Source: an uncultured Flavobacteriales bacterium
GTDB lineage: Bacteria; Bacteroidota; Bacteroidia; Flavobacteriales_G; Salibacteraceae
Direction: 5' to 3'
NCBI GenBank assembly: GCA_913062955.1
Contig: CAJXZP010000001.1
Location: 1-64,000 of the forward strand
Length of the DNA: 64,000 nucleotides
The notes beneath the pieces were generated by a model that was not told where the DNA came from, made no database searches, and worked only from the letters and a program-made list of their open reading frames with translations. The position numbers and the translations under genes are program-made. Positions 53,169 through 61,463 of the stretch are shown here, one piece after another (position 1 is the stretch's first letter; the number at the start of each line of letters is the position of its first letter).

Positions 53169-54056
53169 TTATTTTATTGTTATTTGCATTTTTGCGGCTT
53201 GAATCTCTTCAGATCCTTCATAGTCAAAAACTCCGATTGCCGTATAGTCCCCAGGTACCATTGCTGGCATTTTGAAAACAAAGTCTCTTATTAACCCAGG
53301 TACAATGGTGAATTTTTTTACTGTTAACCTGGTTTTTGAACCCGTTGCATTGTTAGTCATATCAATATATGAGGTACAATATGCAATTCCATTACCTTTA
53401 TTTTCAGCCTCTAAATAGATGATGTTTTCATCATTTACAATTTCCATTTTAAAACCGGTCATTTCAACGTTATCTGTTTTAACTGTAGGTGGATTCTGGT
53501 ATACAAATACTCCGAAAGCAAATGTGGGTACAACTCCTAATGCCACCGTTCCTGAACCCTTCTTTGCGGGTTCTAATTGCTTTCTAGCTTCCGCCTGTTC
53601 AATCATAATAATGGACCATGCTGCGCGATTACCGGATTCATCGTTTGGAATGGCTACGGTAAAGGAAATTTCTTTTTTCTCTCCTGCCTTTAACTCAAAA
53701 AAGGTGGGGGTAACATTCATCCATTGTGACAGGGAAAAATCTCCAGTTCCAACAGGTAGGAAAGAACTTTTTCCTTTTCCGTTCATATTGAAGTCATACA
53801 TATTGACTTTAAATTCCTTACTGGATTCCGTGTCATTGTACATTTTAATTTTATAGGTTTTTGATTCACCTGGTTTTAAATTTAAATGAAAGTGAGCTGG
53901 ACTTACAGAAATTCCTTTGGTGTCCACTTCTTTATCTGTGTCGTTGGAATCTGTAGCGATGGTTTCAATTTTCAAGTTGGTTATTTGGTAACCAGAAGCG
54001 AAAGCGAATGAGATCATCATTGTTGCTAGTAGAGAGAGTGATAATTTTTTTAACAT
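53169..54056 (-). CDS. Putative periplasmic chaperone (PapD/DUF916-like Ig fold)
   Basis: 295-aa exported protein with a signal peptide (cut after FASG at about 20-22). Two beta-sandwich modules are visible. The first (about 48-155) opens ISVSPAHFHLNLKPGESKTYKIKMYNDTES and contains VTPTFFELKAGEKKEISFTVAIPNDESGNRAAWSIIMIE. This is the arrangement of PapD-type chaperones and DUF916 proteins: VTP, then a Pro-Gly-Glu or Ala-Gly-Glu turn, then a WxIxxIE strand. The second (about 185-295) is another Ig-like domain. The first gene of the operon, it has an exact -7 box at 54119-54126. Assembly of neighbouring subunits is inferred from context. A general surface-protein role cannot be excluded. Confidence 0.72.
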   Translation of the reverse strand: MLKKLSLSLLATMMISFAFASGYQITNLKIETIATDSNDTDKEVDTKGISVSPAHFHLNLKPGESKTYKIKMYNDTESSKEFKVNMYDFNMNGKGKSSFLPVGTGDFSLSQWMNVTPTFFELKAGEKKEISFTVAIPNDESGNRAAWSIIMIEQAEARKQLEPAKKGSGTVALGVVPTFAFGVFVYQNPPTVKTDNVEMTGFKMEIVNDENIIYLEAENKGNGIAYCTSYIDMTNNATGSKTRLTVKKFTIVPGLIRDFVFKMPAMVPGDYTAIGVFDYEGSEEIQAAKMQITIK

Positions 54057-54409
54057 TTTTCTTTAACTTTTTAGTTTAATATTCGAAGCGTTTGGGGAAG
54101 TGCTTCATTTCGATGGGGCAAACATAGACGGTAGGGTATGTTTAAGTGTTTACGCAAAATTTTAATCTCTTTAAATATAGATTCACCAAAACATCTACTG
54201 AATTTGATATTGTTTTGACTTCTGGGTTATGGTTAATGTTCTTGACCATAGGGTTAAAAAATCGCGTTTACACCTTTATTATATAGAGAGAAATGAGGGT
54301 CAATAAAATTATGTTGACCCGTCTTAAACAATTGGATGGGGATAACTGTCAGGGTAGTTGGAAGTAAATAGCTATTTATTCAATTAAACTTTGCGCCTGC
54401 GAAAAATAA
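54057..54409. other. Divergent region between the fibre operon and the DUF4421 gene
   Basis: 353 bp without a gene. It contains the minus-strand -7 box (54119-54126), a 9-bp stem with one wobble TATGGTTAA/TTGACCATA (54228-54236 and 54242-54250, 5-nt loop) and a perfect 7-bp stem GGGTCAA/TTGACCC (54297-54303 and 54314-54320, 10-nt loop). Neither stem has a T-run, so operators or leader folds are more likely than terminators. A one-mismatch AAACTTTG box precedes the plus-strand gene. Confidence 0.5.
54119..54126 (-). promoter_or_regulatory. -7 promoter element for the fibre operon
   Basis: TATGTTTG on the minus strand, an exact match, 62 bp upstream of the ATG of the putative chaperone. Confidence 0.55.
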
Positions 54410-55432
54410 ATGAGGGCTGTGACTAAGAGATTGATAATGTTGCTATTGGGTGTTTTCCTTTTAGATGGTGGATGGGCTCAACAAGTGGACAGTACCCAGA
54501 CAATAGTACATGAATGGCCATATATTAAGGATGTGTCCAATAACGTGATGTTTAATGTACGAGCGATCATGCGTTCGTATGATTTAAATATTCGGCATGT
54601 AGATTCAGGTAACGAATTGCATATTTCACCCTTAGGGCAAATGAACTTGGGTTTGGGGATTAATTTCAAATGGATTGGAATTGCATACAACTTTGGGCTG
54701 CCATCCTTGGATCAACATATTAGGAAGTATGGAGAAACTAAAAAACAAGACCTGCATATTGGGATGTATGGAAATCGGGCATCGGGCTTTATTAATTTAC
54801 AGCGATACAAAGGTTTTCATTTGAGTAATTATACCGATACCCTATCAGGTAATCAAGTTAAACTGCCCTCATTGGAGATGTATTCCATTAATTTCTCTGG
54901 TTTATATTTTCTGAATCACGATAAATTTTCTTTTAAGGCCGCTTATGTTCGGAATGCAATTCAGAAGAAAAGCGCAGGTAGTTTAGGGGTCGGGGCCTAC
55001 CTAACGTTTGATTCCTCTACATCTGATGGCGTAATGGGTGGGTCTGAAATACCAGATAGTATTCAAAATCAATTTGAATTTTCAGCTATTTGGTCTCGAA
55101 CTTTTGGAGTCTCTATAGGATATACCTATACCTGGGTAATTGGAAATGGTTTTTTCGTGAATGGAACCTGTGTTCCGGGAATAGGAGCAAAAAAGATCCG
55201 GTTAACACTTAGTGATAAAATGGCCGAATTGGAAGCCGGAATATCCTTTCGATTGGAAGCCAATGTAGCGATGGGATACGAGGCTGATAATTGGTTAGCA
55301 GGCCTTACCGCATCTACCTTAAATCAGTTTTACGAAATTGAAGGTTTAGTGGTTTCACCGACTTCAACGAGTGTGAAATTTTTTGTCGCTAAAAGGTTTT
55401 CCATCCCTAAAAGAACGAAAAATAAAGGTTAG
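54410..55432 (+). CDS. DUF4421-like outer-membrane barrel protein
   Basis: 340-aa exported protein with a signal peptide (cut after GWAQ at about 24). The rest alternates strands and turns, with typical phrases NVRAIMRSYDLNIRH, GIAYNFGLPS, YRN-like turns and a strand-rich C-terminus (SVKFFVAKRFSI). I recognise this as the DUF4421 pattern of Bacteroidota outer-membrane proteins; no function is assigned to that family. It is divergent from the fibre operon, but any shared control is only inferred. The stop overlaps the next gene tail by 4 bp. Confidence 0.8.
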   Translation: MRAVTKRLIMLLLGVFLLDGGWAQQVDSTQTIVHEWPYIKDVSNNVMFNVRAIMRSYDLNIRHVDSGNELHISPLGQMNLGLGINFKWIGIAYNFGLPSLDQHIRKYGETKKQDLHIGMYGNRASGFINLQRYKGFHLSNYTDTLSGNQVKLPSLEMYSINFSGLYFLNHDKFSFKAAYVRNAIQKKSAGSLGVGAYLTFDSSTSDGVMGGSEIPDSIQNQFEFSAIWSRTFGVSIGYTYTWVIGNGFFVNGTCVPGIGAKKIRLTLSDKMAELEAGISFRLEANVAMGYEADNWLAGLTASTLNQFYEIEGLVVSPTSTSVKFFVAKRFSIPKRTKNKG

Positions 55433-55845
55433 CAGTGTTCCTTTTCTTGGGTGTCATTTACGGGCCAAATAAAAGCAGATTCTTGTTTTTTCCATTCTAG
55501 TTTTTCATAAAACGCATGTTTTCCAGGTGCTGCAGTAAGGGTGATAAATAGGAAACCATCCAAACGATTCCTTAAATTATTCACTATATGGGTGCCATAT
55601 CCTTTACTTTGATACGTAGGGGTAATGGCTACATCGCAAATAGTGGCATAATATTTACCATCGTCAAAGGTTCTTCCAAAACCAATGATTTGTCCCTTAT
55701 CATAAAGGATACACGTAAAGGTACTTTTGTCAAAGGACGACTGGATGTCTTGAGGGTGCCGTTCTCCCCAGTTTACGAGTTTGAAAATTTTTGCAATTTG
55801 GTGGTAATTTTCGATAGTTAATATCGGATTTTCTTTAACAATCAT
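55429..55845 (-). CDS. GNAT family N-acetyltransferase
   Basis: 138-aa acetyltransferase. The acetyl-CoA-binding motif V/I-x-x-x-(Q/R)-x-x-G-x-G is seen as VAITPTYQSKGYGTHIV, followed by the helix of the CoA site and an FYEKLEWKK end typical of the fold. Substrate unknown. It overlaps the next upstream gene by 4 bp (ATGA), and its stop overlaps the DUF4421 gene end by 4 bp. Confidence 0.85.
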   Translation of the reverse strand: MIVKENPILTIENYHQIAKIFKLVNWGERHPQDIQSSFDKSTFTCILYDKGQIIGFGRTFDDGKYYATICDVAITPTYQSKGYGTHIVNNLRNRLDGFLFITLTAAPGKHAFYEKLEWKKQESAFIWPVNDTQEKEHC

Positions 55846-56426
55846 AATTTATGGAATAGGTGGTGCTTAACGGTAGATTCCCATTCGGATTGCAGGATAC
55901 TGAAAATTATACTATCGCGTCTTCCGGTCTTGCTTTTACAGTTGCTTCTTAATACTCCTTCTTGGATACATCCAATACTTTGCATCGCAAAAATGCTTTG
56001 GTCATTGTTGGCGTCTGCTCTAAATTCGACCCGTTTCATATCCAGTTTTTCAAAGGCAAAATGAAGTAATAGATATTTACACGCCTTATTTATTCCTGTA
56101 CCCTGAAATTTCTGACCATACCAAGTATAGCCTAGTTGTATCGTTTGTTGATGGGGTTGAATATCGTAAAATCGGGTAGATCCTACTATGGTGTTTTCTT
56201 TTTTATCAAAAACCACGAACGGATAGGAGGTTCCCATTTTTCGTTCCATTAGGGCTTTGTCTATGTAAGTCACTAAGTTTTTTTTGCCATTTGCGGGTAT
56301 CAGCGAATAATTCCATAATTCGGGCTCCTGAAGGGAAAACGGCAGTAAATCTTCCAAATGGTCTTTTACCAAAGGAATAAGGCGCACCCGTTCGTCTTCT
56401 AAAATGTATTCTTTATCTGTTTCCAT
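55842..56426 (-). CDS. RimJ/RimL-type GNAT acetyltransferase
   Basis: 194-aa acetyltransferase of the RimJ/RimL-like group. LEDERVRLIPLVKDHLEDLLPF starts the fold; LGYTWYGQKFQGTGINKACKYLLLHFAFE is the CoA loop (here GQKFQGTG), and NDQSIFAMQSIGCIQEGVLRSN the C-terminal part. The group modifies protein or peptide amines and small molecules. It lies directly after the Mpo1-like gene and overlaps the next GNAT gene, so the three are probably one unit. No partner ribosomal gene is nearby. Confidence 0.86.
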   Translation of the reverse strand: METDKEYILEDERVRLIPLVKDHLEDLLPFSLQEPELWNYSLIPANGKKNLVTYIDKALMERKMGTSYPFVVFDKKENTIVGSTRFYDIQPHQQTIQLGYTWYGQKFQGTGINKACKYLLLHFAFEKLDMKRVEFRADANNDQSIFAMQSIGCIQEGVLRSNCKSKTGRRDSIIFSILQSEWESTVKHHLFHKL

Positions 56427-56888
56427 TTAAGTCCGGGTCATTTTTTCGAATACCCAAGCGGGTCCAATCAAAAGAAACTGAATATCTTTCAGAAAAGAAG
56501 GTTTTTTACCTTCCACCTTATGACCGTAAAACTGTCCTATCCAGGCCATAACAAAAATGATTAGACTACTCATAAATAGGGGTGCCATGTTGCTTAGATA
56601 ATAGGTGCCATACAAGCATAAAATAGAGAATACGAACATAAGAGTGAATGTCTTGAAACTGAGTCGAGCATAGAAAATTAATAAAACAAGAAGGGTAAGT
56701 GCGGCCCAATTTCCAAATATAGGATGGTGAAAATGCAAGGTGTTTTGGATGAAACTATTGGGAATACTAACCAATAGACCCACCATACTAAAGAAAATGG
56801 CCGGTACACAGATATAATGAATTTTTTGATTGACTTTGTTCTGGTGGCTTTCCGCATATTCAGCAAACCAAGTTTCTTGTGCTTTCAT
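56427..56888 (-). CDS. Mpo1/YGL010w-like (DUF962) membrane protein
   Basis: 153-aa membrane protein with about four hydrophobic segments. The start WFAEYAESHQNKVNQKIHYICVP is the family hallmark; conserved His residues here and in the C-terminal PSFLKDIQFLLIGPAWVFEK are thought to bind iron. Yeast Mpo1 oxidises 2-hydroxy fatty acids; a bacterial role is not shown. ATG 56888 (MKAQETW) was chosen because the family begins there. Its stop directly abuts the acetyltransferase start. Confidence 0.85.
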   Translation of the reverse strand: MKAQETWFAEYAESHQNKVNQKIHYICVPAIFFSMVGLLVSIPNSFIQNTLHFHHPIFGNWAALTLLVLLIFYARLSFKTFTLMFVFSILCLYGTYYLSNMAPLFMSSLIIFVMAWIGQFYGHKVEGKKPSFLKDIQFLLIGPAWVFEKMTRT

Positions 56889-57089
56889 GGGTACTAAAAT
56901 AAGTATTAATACACCCAAAGGGAAGTGCAATTACGGTTAAGTATTTTTAACTACCAAAATGGGATGAAATACGTATTTTCGCAATTGGCTTACCAAAAAG
57001 GTGCTCATCTAAAGAATGACTGTAAAGGTTGAACCTTTTGATTTGGACTCGTTGGTGTTTAAATTGATACGGACCATTTTTTATTAGGA

Positions 57090-57767
57090 ATGCTAAATAG
57101 AGTACAACATATTGTCCAGAAGTTTGATCATATTTTACTTTTGGGAGCCTTGGTTTCCATGATCGCTAGCCCTATATGGGAAGCTGTCTTTACAGGAGGT
57201 GTCTTGTGGAGTAAGTTGAGTATCATCATTGTTTTGATTTCAGGATTAAGTATAACCTACACACATAATCGAAGTGGTAATTACGTTTTTCAAATAATTG
57301 GAATGGGGGTGATCATTGTTACCTTTTTAAGTTCCTTTATTGGATTTGGACCTAAATTCCAGATTTTAGCGAATTACCTGCAAGTGGGATATTTTTTATA
57401 TCTGGCTATTACTACGCTGCAAATAATTATCCGATCTAGAAGGGTTACCTCCGAGGTGGTCATCAACTCCATATCTGGGTATTTTTTAATTGGACTAGGT
57501 TGGTCTATTGCCATTAGTATGTGGGTGACTTATTTTCCGGAGTCGTTTAGCTTTACCAAAACATTGGATGACGGTTTTTATAACGCCTTTTACTTTTCTT
57601 TTGTGACCATGACTACTTTAGGTTATGGTGATATTCTGCCTTTAACTTCCGCTGCAAAGGCCTTAAGTATTTTAATTTCTATTTCTGGAGCATTCTATAC
57701 GACTATTGTATTAGGAATGATTGTAGGGAAATATATTTCAACTCAAAGTCAAAATTTTAATTCATAA
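57090..57767 (+). CDS. Two-pore-type potassium channel (Ion_trans_2)
   Basis: 225-aa inner-membrane protein with about five to six hydrophobic segments. The selectivity filter TTLGYGD (175-181) is intact, flanked by a pore helix (FYFSFVTMT) and the last helix (AKALSILISISGAFYTTIVLGMIVGKYI). Only this one filter is present, so four subunits would make the pore. There is no obvious RCK domain. It ends one base into the next gene (TAATG overlap), so it is coupled with the TerB/J-domain protein. Confidence 0.9.
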   Translation: MLNRVQHIVQKFDHILLLGALVSMIASPIWEAVFTGGVLWSKLSIIIVLISGLSITYTHNRSGNYVFQIIGMGVIIVTFLSSFIGFGPKFQILANYLQVGYFLYLAITTLQIIIRSRRVTSEVVINSISGYFLIGLGWSIAISMWVTYFPESFSFTKTLDDGFYNAFYFSFVTMTTLGYGDILPLTSAAKALSILISISGAFYTTIVLGMIVGKYISTQSQNFNS

Positions 57768-58555
57768 TGAGTTTCGCAAAATGGATAGGTGGTAGTATTG
57801 GATGGTCCATTGGTGGACCCATTGGTGCTATTGCTGGATTTGCTCTTGGAGCGTTATTAGATAACTCTTTTTCAGATCCTAAAGAAAAACAACGGGTGTA
57901 TGAAGATGCACAACAAAACCAGCAAACCAAACCCGGTGATTTTGGGATGAGCTTGGTAATTTTATCCGCAGCAGTGATGAATGCAGATAATAAGATTATG
58001 AAATCGGAATTGGATTTTGTAAAATCGTATTTGATTCAACAATTTGGTGCTGCGCATGCCCAAGAGCTTATCATGGCTTTAAAGGAGGTGGTAAAAACAC
58101 AAGTACCCATTCGGCAAGTTTGTTTACAGATTCGTTCGCATATGAGTCATCCTATGAGATTGCAGTTGATCCATTATTTGTTTGGTGTGGGGTTTGCAGA
58201 TGGCGTATTAAGCCGAATTGAATTGAATACTTTAAACGCTGTGGCTCGATACATGGGCATTTCTCAAAAAGACTTCTATTCTATTCATGCCATGTTTGGC
58301 GGGCAACAATCTCAAGGGGACGGAACTCGTTTTTCGAGTTCTTCTTTAGGTATTGATCAATCGTATCAAATTTTAGAAATTGATAATCGGGTAAATGATG
58401 GGGACGTAAAAAAAGCGTATCGTAAAATGGCTAAAAAATACCACCCGGATAAGGTAGCTGCTTTAGGCCCCGAATTTCAAAAAGCTGCCAAAGAGAAATT
58501 TCAAAAGGTGCAACAAGCCTACGAAGAAGTAAAGAAACGTAGAGGAATAAGCTGA
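57767..58555 (+). CDS. DjlA-like protein: glycine-rich anchor, TerB domain, C-terminal J-domain
   Basis: 262-aa co-chaperone. The first 30 residues are glycine-rich and hydrophobic (GGSIGWSIGGPIGAIAGFALGALL), a likely membrane anchor. A TerB-like helical domain follows (about 50-170). The C-terminal J-domain (about 195-258) has the essential HPD at 226-228 (KKYHPDKV). The layout is that of DjlA, an Hsp70 partner at the membrane. It overlaps the potassium channel gene by one base, suggesting a functional or at least a translational link. Confidence 0.87.
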   Translation: MSFAKWIGGSIGWSIGGPIGAIAGFALGALLDNSFSDPKEKQRVYEDAQQNQQTKPGDFGMSLVILSAAVMNADNKIMKSELDFVKSYLIQQFGAAHAQELIMALKEVVKTQVPIRQVCLQIRSHMSHPMRLQLIHYLFGVGFADGVLSRIELNTLNAVARYMGISQKDFYSIHAMFGGQQSQGDGTRFSSSSLGIDQSYQILEIDNRVNDGDVKKAYRKMAKKYHPDKVAALGPEFQKAAKEKFQKVQQAYEEVKKRRGIS

Positions 58556-58670
58556 AAAAGCACCTTAAATTCAAATGAATGTTAAATAATAGGGGCGAAT
58601 CGCTTTAACATTTAGTTAAAAAAACTAAATTCGCAGCTCTTTAAGAAATACAATAACTAATAAAATAAGG

Positions 58671-59387
58671 ATGAATTTAAAAGGATTTGCAATTGCCTTA
58701 GCTGCTGGAGCTGTGGTGTTTACTGGATGTGAAAATGCGGGTGGAAATGCCGCTTCAAAAGAAGTTGTTTTAGCTAACAAACAAGATACCGTGGCTTATT
58801 TTATGGGCATGATGACAGGTAAACAATTAAAAGATGCCTTCAATTTTGAAGTCTTAGATGAAAATATTGTTTCTGCGGGTACCAAAGCTGGTTTTGCAGA
58901 TGATTCAACGGCATTATTTACGCAAGATGAGGTAGGTCCTATTGTTCAAGCTTACTTTCAAGAAATGCAAGCTGAAAAAGTAAAGTCCCAATATGGTGAC
59001 CAACAAAAAGAAGGGGAGAAATTCCTAAGCGATATGGAAGCTAAAGATGGTGTTATGTCTACTGGAACTGGTTTATTATATGAAGTAGTTACAGAAGGTA
59101 GCGGAAATCATCCGGCTGTAACGGATAAAGTAACGGTACATTATACAGGTAAATTAATTAATGGGAAGGTATTTGATTCTTCTGTTGAAAGAGGAGAGCC
59201 ATCTACATTTGGATTAAACCAAGTGATTCCAGGATGGACGGAAGGTCTTCAATTAATGACTCCGGGTTCAAAATATACGTTTTACATTCCTCATTATTTA
59301 GCTTATGGTGAGCAAGGTGCAGGTCAAAATATTCCTCCTTTCTCCTCTCTTATCTTTGAGGTAGAGTTGATTTCTGTAGCTCAATAA
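58671..59387 (+). CDS. FKBP-type peptidyl-prolyl isomerase, lipoprotein
   Basis: 238-aa lipoprotein (lipobox VFTGC, Cys20) of the Mip/FkpA type. A helical N-terminal dimerisation domain (about 28-125) precedes the FKBP domain (about 125-237; VTVHYTGKLINGKVFDSSVERGEPSTFGLNQVIPGWTEGLQ). The active-site residues Tyr/Phe/Asp of the FKBP fold are in these strands. It is tethered to a membrane outside the cytoplasm and may help folding of exported proteins. A TAAATTCG near-consensus -7 box (58626-58633) lies 37 bp upstream. It is 9 bp from a paralogue. Confidence 0.92.
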   Translation: MNLKGFAIALAAGAVVFTGCENAGGNAASKEVVLANKQDTVAYFMGMMTGKQLKDAFNFEVLDENIVSAGTKAGFADDSTALFTQDEVGPIVQAYFQEMQAEKVKSQYGDQQKEGEKFLSDMEAKDGVMSTGTGLLYEVVTEGSGNHPAVTDKVTVHYTGKLINGKVFDSSVERGEPSTFGLNQVIPGWTEGLQLMTPGSKYTFYIPHYLAYGEQGAGQNIPPFSSLIFEVELISVAQ

Positions 59388-59396
59388 TTTATTCGT

Positions 59397-60119
59397 ATGA
59401 AAATAATTTTAAAATCAATTTTACTCGTATTTGCTTTGTTGGCGGTAACTTCAACCTATGCACAAAAGGGTAAAAAGAAAAAGAAAGGTAAAAAAGGCCA
59501 AGTAGAAAAGATGGAATTAAACATGAACGATACCATGACTAAAGTGAGTTATTCTTTAGGAATGAACATTATTGCGAACCTTAAACAACAAGGTTTAGAT
59601 ACGTTAGATCAAGCAGCATTTGCGGAAGGAATGAAAGCTGCATTAGCAGGCGATTCTACTTTGGTAAGTGAAGAAGAATCAAATAATATTTTGAAAGCGT
59701 ATTTCGAGCAAATGCAAGAAGAAAAAACAAAAATGGCAGCAAAAGAAGGAGAAGCATTTTTAGCTAAAAATGCAAAAAAAGAAGGCGTAACTACTACTAC
59801 TTCAGGTTTACAATACGAAGTAATGACAGCTGGTGAAGGGGCTAAACCTCTAGCAACCGATCAAGTTACTGTACATTATACAGGTACCACCATTGAAGGT
59901 AAAGTATTTGATAGTTCAGTAGAAAGAGGTCAACCCGCAACGTTTGGATTAAACCAAGTAATTGCAGGTTGGACCGAAGGGGTTCAGTTAATGTCAGTGG
60001 GTGCAAAATATAAATTTTACATTCCATATAACTTAGCATATGGTGAGCGTGGTGCAGGTGCAGATATCGCTCCATTTGCAGCTTTAATCTTTGAAGTTGA
60101 GTTGATCAAAATCAACTAA
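59397..60119 (+). CDS. FKBP-type peptidyl-prolyl isomerase, soluble exported paralogue
   Basis: 240-aa paralogue of the preceding gene. Here the signal peptide is cleaved (after TYAQ at about 22) and there is no lipobox. A very basic stretch follows (KGKKKKKGKKGQ). Then comes the helical domain and the FKBP domain (VTVHYTGTTIEGKVFDSSVERGQPATFGLNQVIAGWTEGVQ). The two copies are very similar in the last 110 residues. The Lys-rich start could bind phosphate-rich surfaces such as LPS. The soluble and anchored forms probably act on different pools of exported proteins. Confidence 0.92.
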   Translation: MKIILKSILLVFALLAVTSTYAQKGKKKKKGKKGQVEKMELNMNDTMTKVSYSLGMNIIANLKQQGLDTLDQAAFAEGMKAALAGDSTLVSEEESNNILKAYFEQMQEEKTKMAAKEGEAFLAKNAKKEGVTTTTSGLQYEVMTAGEGAKPLATDQVTVHYTGTTIEGKVFDSSVERGQPATFGLNQVIAGWTEGVQLMSVGAKYKFYIPYNLAYGERGAGADIAPFAALIFEVELIKIN

Positions 60120-60139
60120 GCAATCGGTTACAATTTTTT

Positions 60140-60170
60140 AAAAGCCTCTCCATTTGGAGAGGCTTTTTTT
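60140..60170 (+). terminator. Terminator after the FKBP pair
   Basis: AAAAGCCTCTCC/GGAGAGGCTTTT perfect 12-bp stem with a 4-nt loop and T-run. Confidence 0.93.
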
Positions 60171-60617
60171 ATGGAAAATATTTCATATTATAAAAAATGA
60201 ATTTGAAATCCCGTTACTTCCCAAAACGGGTAGTGTGTGTCATTATGGCTTTAATGGTAGGGTGGAGAATGATGCTAGGTCTCGTGGTAACAAGATTTCC
60301 GACTTGAATTATATGGAAAGATAGTTCCACTGTGTCCAGTTTTAAAGAAGTATAGTTGAGAGTTTGTGGTTTTTTATGTTTAGTTTTTGTTTTGAAATAA
60401 AAACATGCTCTTCCTATAGATCGGAAAAGCGGCTATAAGAGGTCCTTTAGCTGCGGTGTATCTATGGTTCGGGAATAATAGTCGTGTAAATCAAGACCAG
60501 CGAATAATGTTTTTACTGCCTGAAGTTCATTTTTGTTAAAATGAATAGTTAAAAAAGTCACAAAAAAATCCCGTACGAGTCAAAACCAATACGGGATTCA
60601 AATTTTAATAAAGGAGC
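60171..60617. other. 447-bp region with no supported gene
   Basis: It lies between the FKBP terminator and the sod gene and includes the sod terminator (60561-60598). A CCCGTT/AACGGG repeat (60210-60215 and 60225-60230) is present. Short frames of 20 aa or fewer were not supported. No rRNA or tRNA was recognised; a small non-coding RNA cannot be excluded. Confidence 0.45.
60561..60598 (-). terminator. Terminator of sod
   Basis: AATCCCGTA/TACGGGATT 9-bp stem (60567-60575 and 60590-60598) with a 14-nt loop; on the minus strand it is followed by a T-run. Confidence 0.8.
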
Positions 60618-61226
60618 TTATTTAGCCGCTTCAAATCTTTTAGAAACTTCTGTCCAGTTAATCACGTTAAAAAAGTTCGTTAAATATTCTGGTCTTCTGT
60701 TTTGGTATTTTAGGTAGTAAGCATGTTCCCATACATCTACACATAAAATTGGTGTTCCTTTCACTTCCGCAATATCCATTACTGGATTATCTTGGTTAGC
60801 CGTTGAAGTAACGGCTAAGTTTCCGGTAGCATCTACAATTAACCATGCCCATCCGGAACCAAAACGAGTCGCTGCTGCCGCAGAAAATTCAGTTTTGAAA
60901 GCTTCAAATGATCCAAATTTTGCAGTGATATCCTCAGCTAAAGCACCAGTAGGTTCTCCACCACCGTTTGGTGACATTACTTCCCAAAACATACAGTGGT
61001 TATAGTATCCACCGCCATTGTTTCTTACCGCACCAGAATGGTTTGAAATGTTGGCCAAAATATCTTCGATAGAAGAGTTAGCTGCATCCGTACCTTCTAA
61101 GGCTTTATTTAAGTTATTGGTGTAACCATTGTGATGTAAATCATGATGAATTTCCATGGTTCGTGCATCAATATGTGGCTCTAAACCGTTAAATCCGTAG
61201 GTTAAATCTGGTAATGTAAATGACAT
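60618..61226 (-). CDS. sodA: Superoxide dismutase (Mn/Fe family, probably Mn)
   Basis: 202-aa enzyme that dismutates superoxide. [53 protein letters not shown] and [19 protein letters not shown] carry the four metal ligands (three His and one Asp). NQDNPVMD near 140-150 resembles the Gln placement of Mn forms rather than Fe forms, but the metal cannot be settled from sequence. ATG 61226 was used because the family starts with this segment; longer N-terminal sequence upstream looks non-coding. It is a single gene with its own terminator. Confidence 0.95.
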   Translation of the reverse strand: MSFTLPDLTYGFNGLEPHIDARTMEIHHDLHHNGYTNNLNKALEGTDAANSSIEDILANISNHSGAVRNNGGGYYNHCMFWEVMSPNGGGEPTGALAEDITAKFGSFEAFKTEFSAAAATRFGSGWAWLIVDATGNLAVTSTANQDNPVMDIAEVKGTPILCVDVWEHAYYLKYQNRRPEYLTNFFNVINWTEVSKRFEAAK

Positions 61227-61463
61227 ATATTTTGATTTTATAATGAGTATTAAAAGTGGCGTAAAATTAGACCATATTTTTAGTTTTTGAAGGATGAATT
61301 TCAATACAAATCCTTATTGGATTATTTTAAAGATTAATATAGTGAATAACTAGTTTGGACAAATGGATGCAATTCCAAATTTGTCATTTCCTTTAACTAT
61401 ATTAGCAACCGTTTCGAATTTGGGGTAGCTTGAAATTTAGTCAAGCGTAATTATTGATGTGAT

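Noticed and set aside
54228-54320. TTGACC/GGTCAA as a shared genome motif (also at 10783, 10800, 44176)
   Set aside because: A 6-mer is expected about 30 times by chance on both strands of 64 kb; only the symmetric pairs in short windows deserve notice.
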